Shown here: piece after piece, positions 57,608 through 64,000 of the stretch | Numbering within the stretch: position 1 is the first letter of the stretch | Layout: every line of letters starts with the position of its first letter | NCBI GenBank assembly: GCA_903813345.2 | Contig: CAIIXF020000180.1 | Coordinates: 9,410 to 73,409, forward strand | Direction: 5' to 3' | Length of the DNA stretch: 64,000 nucleotides | Source of the DNA: Owenia fusiformis | Taxonomy: Eukaryota > Annelida > Polychaeta > Sabellida > Oweniidae | The notes under the pieces: generated by a model | The model's database searches: none | Seen by the model: only the letters and a program-made list of their open reading frames with translations | What the model was told of the DNA's origin: nothing | Made by a program: the position numbers and the translations under genes

Positions 57608-58073
57608 ATGCTACCTGATGAATCGGAGATGGCTCTAGAACAAAATGGAAATTATAATAAGCCATCTAGTCGTCAATATAGACATCCGATCGATGAAACA
57701 CAGGATGAAAATGGATATCTAAAGCCAGAACATTTACGGTACGAAACAATAAATGACATTCATATATCTAAACAATCAAATTATGACGAGGTATTAGTTT
57801 TACCTCCGCCAATTCCAAGAACGCGACCATGTGAACTTTCAAATAACCACGACGAAACTAGTGAACATCGAGCTTTTCTCGAGTCGAAGAGTCCAAACTC
57901 TCATCAGCTGCAAGTGAACAAGAAAAACAAAAATGGGCGACACGGTGGCTGTTGGAAGAATTACCAGATGAAATTGTCAACCGGGCGAAGAGTGACCGCC
58001 ATTATAGTATGTTGTGTCGTCATAGCGTGTTGTGTATTGACGGCCTTCTACCTCCTATTTATCAATCGGAAAG
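57608..58073 (+). CDS. Single-pass membrane protein with ITAM-like tail, exon 1
   Basis: The exon encodes 155 residues and ends at a donor (AAAG/GTATTT). The N-terminal 128 residues are hydrophilic with five tyrosine motifs: YNKP (16), YRHP (24), YLKP (37), YETI (45) and YDEV (59). A proline-rich LPPPIPRTRP follows at 65-74. A membrane helix (ITAIIVCCVVIACC-like, residues about 129-152) follows STGRR. No signal peptide precedes it, so a type II orientation with the tyrosine-rich part in the cytosol is likely. YETI-x10-YDEV resembles an ITAM. An alternative start at Met8 is possible. I do not recognise the family. Confidence 0.65.
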
Positions 58074-58324
58074 GTATTTTTGTTGATTAACGTAGATATC
58101 AATATAAGGGCTTATAAGCTCACGTTGTTTAGTGTAGTCTAGAGAATCAAATATGGATATGGATAAAACGTGAGATTATGTAATTTTTATTCAACATTTC
58201 GAAAGTTCAAAAGTTAGTATAAAGTAGGCTTAGTATAAACAAAAAGTTAGTATTTAAGTTAAAGCTAGTATAAACAAGCCGTTGTAAATTGATGCAGTTT
58301 TGTTGTGGCGCATTTTACTTTCAG

Positions 58325-58596
58325 AACCGCATAACAACTCACGTGCAACAGATGTAAAAGACACAAACATTCAAATGATAACTATGGTAGCCGAACTCGA
58401 GGCGTTTAGTGACATAACCTACAGTGGAAGAGAAAGCGTTGTGAGTGAAGCAACAGCAATACAATCACTTTATTTGTCTAATGAACATTTAAAAACTGTT
58501 ACACCAACAGTCTATATCACTGAGGAAACAGAAATGTATGTTTCACACGTTTGTCGGACATCCCCTAATTTTTATAGATCAATATGCAATCCTTAG
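58325..58596 (+). CDS. Single-pass membrane protein, exon 2 (probably extracellular)
   Basis: The acceptor TTTACTTTCAG ends at 58324, and the phase joins exon 1 as codon GAA. It reads EPHNNSRATDVKD, then a threonine/serine/glutamate-rich stretch (AELEAFSDITYSGRES) to a stop after SICNP. A good donor (GTATGT) at 58536-58541 could instead end the exon after about 70 codons and lead to exons I have not found. The last 20 codons are therefore uncertain. N-glycosylation is possible at NNS. Confidence 0.55.
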
Positions 58597-59731
58597 AAGA
58601 CAGACTAAATATTAAGTAATAATCAAAAATATATATGTGTAGACTATCTACAACACCTTCAAACTGCAGTAATTATACGTATATCATATTGAATTCAAAG
58701 AATTGCATTTCAAAAATATGTTGTACTACACGGTTTATTCAATGTTGGGAATGAAAATATAAATATACGTTGGTATTGATATCCAACTCTATATACGCGG
58801 TTTCTGGTGATTTTATATTTGTTCAATTAGTCCTAAATTGTACGTTATGCATAATAGACCGCGTTGTCCGTGTAAATCGTAATATGAGATTGTGGTCACT
58901 TGAAAATGGCAGCTAGTGTTAGTGAATTCGTGACAGCTTTTTTGTCCAGATTTATTTATACAAACATTATTAGAGAATCCAAGAACCGCAAAACAGTACA
59001 TACAGTCATGGGCTTTCAGGAGAATGGTATGCAACATCCTAAATCATATGGTTAACCCTAAAGTATTTTTATAACACTAATGGATGGGGGGGGGGGGGGG
59101 GTCAGATGACACCCACTGGAAGCGTTTCCAAAGTTGAAGAGGTACAGTAAAAACTAAGTAATCATATTTTGGTCATTCAAAACTCTCAAAGAAGAAGGTC
59201 ATTAAAATCTTAAAACGTAGGTCAAATGAGGTCAAGAGGAGGTCAAAGAAACACAGGGGGATACTTTTGGTGTACTTTTTATTTTTCAATAAAAAAAAAC
59301 ATATGATGTTTTGTTAGCCAGAAAAGGGTAATAAATGTGATATATAGTACCCCACACAAGTTTTTGATAATAACTTTGACCCGTGATTTGAACTATCTTC
59401 CCTATACTATTTGTTATTAAACTTAGCATACATAAACTATTTCCGACATTGGAAATATTTTGTTTTCATTTTACTTCAATACATACACAAGCAACTGAAC
59501 CAAGGGGCTCATTAATACTTTTAAACATTTGACGTCATAAAACCAAAATTAAGATTTGGATTTTAAAGATTTCGTTTACTTACTATATCACTTATTTGAA
59601 CAATAACACTCCTTCAAAGACGATTTATGTGAAATATTTAAAATAAAACAATCTGAGATGACCGAATATTTTTTCTCAAAACTAGCTATTGTATTGCAGT
59701 TTACTCTTAGCAATTGGTTGTTATGTACTTC
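58597..59731. other. No gene seen; poly-G run
   Basis: Contains an uninterrupted G run of about 17 bases at 59085-59101. No open frame is supported and no repeat boundary is clear before 59732. Confidence 0.5.
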
Positions 59732-60634
59732 AAAGGAGGGCGAGTTGTTTGTAGAATGAATCGGGGGATTTTTTTCATGAATTTCGCTTATGTTTTTCAT
59801 CCAAAAAACATCAATACACTTTAAAACATTTTGTTTACTTTAAGATTACACCATGTAATCCAAAAATATATTTCTCATTTTCAAAGATACTCCATGGATA
59901 AACACCCAGGTATTTTTATTTTTCAATCTTCAGAGGGCTGGGAATCAATGATGCTCAACGCTTTTGAATACGATAAATGCTGTTTTAAATAGGTTTTACG
60001 TATGCCAATAATTTCTCAAATTATGTAAGCTGAATGCATTCTTTAATCCCTAGAATGCCTATCATAATAACATTCTTTTGTCTTGGCCACTTAATATGTT
60101 TTGTTGCTGTCTGATCATCAAATCAAATTGTTGTTATTTAAAGATGTCAGTCAAATCTGGTGAAACAGCACAACATTTACCTAAATAGCACGAGTACATA
60201 TTATGTAACTCATTCATAATATTTCGTGCATCAGGTATTAGGGCTTAGGGGATTAACTTTTACACATAAACTGAACTGACAGATGTGTACGCGTACATGT
60301 ACAACTTCCAGGATTGTAAGAATTCAAACTTGTTGATAGCCATATTTTCCTGAATGTGACATCGAGATATTATGGCATTTATGAGTGGTAAAACATGAAA
60401 AAAAGCATTTTCATTTAAAATTAGCATATGATTTGAATTGATGCGAAGAAATGTATTAGTTAACTGTATCCGTTTTACATCCATTGCAGTTGGCTACATT
60501 ATAAGACAAGGCATTCACATGCAAAATGTCAACACCTGCCATTTGTTACAGACACCAACTGCCAAACACCAACTTCCAAATGATAAACACCAACCACTGA
60601 ACAACGTCCACAAAAAAATTTGAGACCATAACAA

Positions 60635-60661
60635 TATGTCACCACTTGTGGTGGTGACATA
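60635..60661. repeat. 11-bp perfect hairpin
   Basis: TATGTCACCAC and its exact inverse are separated by TTGTG. It lies in the interior of the 59732-62735 element. Confidence 0.8.
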
Positions 60662-61122
60662 AAAATGATCATGGAAAATTGTATTTTTTTTAAAAAGTAG
60701 GAACTTCTGAGGTTATTAGAAAATTGGAAGACAAGGAAGGATTCTGGGAAGGATATTAGGGTTATAAATTGCAATGAAACTAAAACAAAACATTCTTTTT
60801 CTCAAATATCACAGTGTATATTCAAATCACAAATACGAGATCATACAATTACAATAAGGGTCTAGTGCACTTTCCATTATGATATCCCCATGAACAAAAT
60901 GAATCATTTTTAGGTGTAACATAAAGAATACAATGTCACATAATACTGTGGAAAATATTTGAGCGTTTGGACCCACATGGGCTGAGGTTGAGGTCATTTA
61001 GTTCAGCAAGGGTGTATTGACTTGCCATTGAATGGGCTCCATTGACTTAACATGTGGATATCATCAATTCCAATAGAGGCCATTGGTTTCTATTGATTTT
61101 CACAAAAATACCTAAAATACAC

Positions 61123-61225
61123 TATGACCTGAATCGATTGCAAATTAAATAATTTCACAGTATTATACAAATGGTATATCACATCAGATGTGCAAATATA
61201 AAGTTTGCAATCGATTCAGGTCATA
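61123..61225. repeat. 22-bp perfect inverted repeat
   Basis: The first 20 bases, TATGACCTGAATCGATTGCA, plus AA at 61123-61144 have an exact inverse at 61204-61225, with a 59-base spacer. It lies in the middle of the 59732-62735 element and may be a small nested element or a regulatory hairpin. Confidence 0.8.
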
Positions 61226-63050
61226 CTTCAAATTAAAAGATTATACATTTTTTCCATCATTTTTTCCTACAAAATGGCTATAGAAAAATGCTTCAAAAGC
61301 AACTTTTATACTAATGAAATCCCATACAACTTTCTAAATCCAAAGATTATACTGTTATGTTTCATTAATTAATAACATATTTGGATAATATGTTGGGATG
61401 TGTAGGATGCAAATGGATTTTGACAGACACAAAAAGACTTCTTCGTTTGGCATCTCTACCCCTGTACACTTTATGATTGAATATTGGCCCTAATAAGTGG
61501 CCCATTCATCAATACAGTGCTGAATATAGGTCAACAAGATACTAGTGTGCATATAAATGTAATAATACCTATAGCTAGGTCTGAATATTAAACTCCAGCC
61601 AAATAGAGCCACCACAATATTTCAACCTTTGAAACCCTTGCAAAAAGATTTTCTTGCAATAAAAATGTGAAAATAGCTTAGGGTACTTGTAAGCCAATCT
61701 GATTTTAAGATAGACATGTCTCGATATTTTTCAATAATTTTCATGATTATAAATACCGATAATCAATGAAAGGGACAATATTTTCACATTTGTAATTGTA
61801 TGTGTATGCATGGTCCATGTGTATGTTACCATAATTCTTTATATCCACTTAAAATGTCAAAAATATTGCCCAATTTATAATTATCAGATAATTTATTCAC
61901 AGTGATCTCCCCATGTCACTTTTACCCCTACTTGAAACCAAAGGCCCCCCAGTTGGCACCCAGTTGGAATCTGCACTTCAACTTCTGATTTGAAAAATGA
62001 GTGAAGTAAGCACCTACACTGAGATATTGTGAGCGTAGCGAGTGCTGATTTCTCCAGGCTTGAAATCTTGCACCCAGTTGAAATTTTTTTTTGGGGAGAA
62101 CACTGATTCATCACCAAAATTAGTAAAAATTATCAACATGCAGAACTACCTTAAAGAGTTTAATCTCTCACTCAATCACAATCATGTCAACCAAAACTGT
62201 ACTTGTGTTACATAATATAGGATTATACAGCTTACCATACGTGTGCAATCTATAAAGCATACACACTGACATCTTTACAGAATCATATATAATTTTTGAA
62301 TATAAACTAACTCAACCCAATAAGGCGAGTACTAAAGAATTTACTTACTTGCCATCTAAAAATCTGCTTTGAACTACCATTGGATTACCATTGGATTCCT
62401 CCAAGAGAATATTCTAGGGATTATGGAATGCATTCAGCTTACATAATTTGAGAAATTATTGGCATACGTAAAACCTATTTAAAACAGCATTTATCATATT
62501 CAAAAGCGTTGAGCATCAATGATTCCCAGCCCTCTGAAGTTTTAAAAATAAAAATACCTGGGTGTTAATCCATGGATTATCTTTGAAAACGAGAAATATA
62601 TTTTTGGATTACATGGTGTAATCTTAAAGTAAACAAAATGTTTTAAAGTGTATTGATGTTTTTTGGATGAAAAACATAAACGAAATTCATGAAAAAAATC
62701 CCCCGATTCATTCTACAAACAACTCGCCCTCCTTTATTCTGTAATATATACAAATGAAAGGTGTACATGCACGTAACCGTCTGCTAAATATCTAATGCAC
62801 AACTAATACAATACGTTGCCGTCCATAGAATTCATACGAAGTCGTCTAACGGAATTGCGTTTGAGACCTTATTATTTACAATATACACCACGTTCCTGTT
62901 CTGGATTTGTCCTTTTATGGCTTGTTCATACATAGTTTACTTACAGTTAATAGTTTGAGTGGCTTTGAGGCACATACATGTAGAACTGAGAAAACACGAG
63001 GATGGACTAAAAATTATGAACTTTGATATGACAGTCGGTAAGTTTACAGC

Positions 63051-63407
63051 TTATATTCTGCTTCTGGTAAACCACCTGGCAGATTTGACCCAGTCTTTAT
63101 AACCATCCATATATACATCACCGAATTGAACTAGTTGAAAAGGAAATCTTAACTGTGAATCTTGCCTACAGGCGAGAAAGAGGACATGCTGTCTTTCCCA
63201 TCCGCCTTTTTTGTTATCGTTACCGCAAAATGTTGCAAGTCGCCTTGACGTAACCGTCATGCTATAACACCGTGATGAAGGAGCTGGTAGCACACTATAG
63301 CGCAGCGATATTTGACCTACCATTAGCATACCTAAATATAGTCCATGGTATGACTTCCAAATATGAAGGATAGGTAGCACACTATAGCGCAGCAACATTT
63401 GAAGCAT
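63051..63407 (-). CDS. Hypothetical 118-codon frame
   Basis: An ATG-to-stop frame in AT-rich DNA, with a C-terminal half (GGWERQHVLFLACRQDSQ, then DVYMDGYKDWVKSARWF) that looks protein-like in composition. Its N-terminal half is built from a duplicated 29-base segment (TGCTGCGCTATAGTGTGCTA) found near 63285 and 63375. I recognise no domain and see no clear splice sites. It could be a fragment of an old gene or a repeat, and may not be coding. Confidence 0.2.
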   Translation of the reverse strand: MLQMLLRYSVLPILHIWKSYHGLYLGMLMVGQISLRYSVLPAPSSRCYSMTVTSRRLATFCGNDNKKGGWERQHVLFLACRQDSQLRFPFQLVQFGDVYMDGYKDWVKSARWFTRSRI

Positions 63408-63840
63408 TATTTAAGGAGGTGCATATGTTTTGATATTTTCTAAATACCATTTGCTGAAAAAAACTTCCGGCTTTCGGGTTGAAAAATGTCTCATCACAAG
63501 GGGTCAAAGAATGTAAATATTTTGATTCGAAGTTTTATACATTTTATGAGACACAGGCCGTTATTCTTAGCAAACGGACAATAAAATAGATTATGATTAT
63601 CTCAAAATTTGCTATGATTTTTACTTTAAATGTCGGTGTATAATTAGTGTTATTACACAAGTGTGCTTTTCAGATTTTGTTTGATTTCTCAAATACAAGC
63701 CAATCAGATCGAACAAATTTGTGTGGAATATTGTGGAATATTTAGGTATTTTTTTGATTGCGAACATATTACGTTTCTTACCATTTAAAACATTTTATTA
63801 CCAGAATTTATCCATTTTATCGCAAGGGGTCAAACAACAA

Positions 63841-63877
63841 GTTATTGTTTATGTTTTATAAAACATATAACAATAAC
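63841..63877. repeat. Near-perfect palindrome
   Basis: GTTATTGTTTATGTTTTATA and the following inverse (with one mismatched position per arm) form a 37-base hairpin centred on TTATAA. The surrounding sequence to 64000 is AT-rich with no gene seen. Confidence 0.7.
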
Positions 63878-64000
63878 AAATAGGTAATATTTATATCTAA
63901 TTTAATGTTTTTAGTTTTAGTTTAAAATAGTTTATTTTTGTGTCACTGATATTACAATTATACATATAAAATACATAATAAAAACACCACTTTGTAACAT

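Larger units (their letters stand above)
59732..62735. mobile_element. 3-kb non-autonomous element with 330-bp inverted arms
   Basis: Arms 59732-60062 and 62410-62735 are about 96 percent identical by eye. The outer ends are AAAGGAGGGCGAGTTGTTTG and its inverse; the inner ends lie near ATCCCTAGAAT. The 2.3-kb interior has no transposase, only short frames and a few hairpins. A target duplication is not clear. Such long similar arms around non-coding DNA suggest a fold-back element or a deleted derivative of a larger one. Confidence 0.8.

Noticed and set aside
1-64000. CRISPR array, rRNA operon or bacterial-type operon
   Set aside because: No regularly spaced identical repeats with unique spacers, no rRNA sequence, and gene structure (introns, LINEs, MITEs) is eukaryotic.

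Overview
The window is AT-rich eukaryotic DNA from an animal, most likely a marine invertebrate and possibly a bivalve mollusc. I infer this from split genes with GT-AG introns, LINE remnants, many fold-back and TIR elements, and two invertebrate-type DNA transposases; the species itself cannot be read from the sequence. There is no operon, rRNA, CRISPR array or convincing functional tRNA. Host coding sequence is sparse and most of the window is mobile or formerly mobile DNA.

From 1 to 21 kb there is almost only repeat DNA: a pair of nearly identical inverted repeats carrying a tRNA-like segment (1658-1984 and 5867-6192), an old fold-back element at 6225-9205 into which a LINE tail and a Tc1/mariner-type MITE have landed, an inverted minisatellite (10515-10935), the last exon of a C2H2 zinc-finger gene whose stop codon lies in a 58-bp perfect palindrome (13008-13065), a frameshifted LINE reverse transcriptase (15444-16700), and a 2.6-kb fold-back element with 300-bp arms and a 5-bp target duplication (18422-21057).

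The centre of interest is 21289-28498. A minus-strand gene for a secreted-then-anchored receptor (signal-peptide exon 28420-28498, four PAN/apple-like cysteine-rich repeats and a transmembrane helix in 25733-27111) is broken just after its membrane helix by a 4.3-kb transposon (21431-25739). The lost 45-residue cytoplasmic tail is still readable, in frame, on the far side of the insertion (21289-21430). The transposon carries a 687-residue Mutator-like DDE transposase (22684-24747), a convergent His-Me/zinc-loop endonuclease with I-PpoI residue spacing (24789-25213), and at each end an identical 458-bp DIRECT repeat that is itself bounded by short inverted termini. This combination of parts is the best candidate for an undescribed system.

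From 32.8 to 41.7 kb lies a second large, apparently intact transposon with degenerate long TIRs and a 3-bp target duplication. It encodes a single 1619-residue protein that joins a DDE-like core, an XPG/PIN-like nuclease and a C-terminal cysteine-rich (CXC) region, an Academ-like plan. A 0.9-kb MITE sits in its 5' flank.

From 42 to 64 kb there are further MITEs (two hAT-like GCGTAGCC-type copies, a GC-rich MITE family with one copy interrupted by a nested 887-bp element, an 858-bp fold-back with an 8-bp target duplication, a 1.1-kb element whose ends are inverted minisatellites, and a 3-kb element with 330-bp arms). One further host gene lies here: a two-exon single-pass membrane protein with an ITAM-like tyrosine pair (57608-58596).
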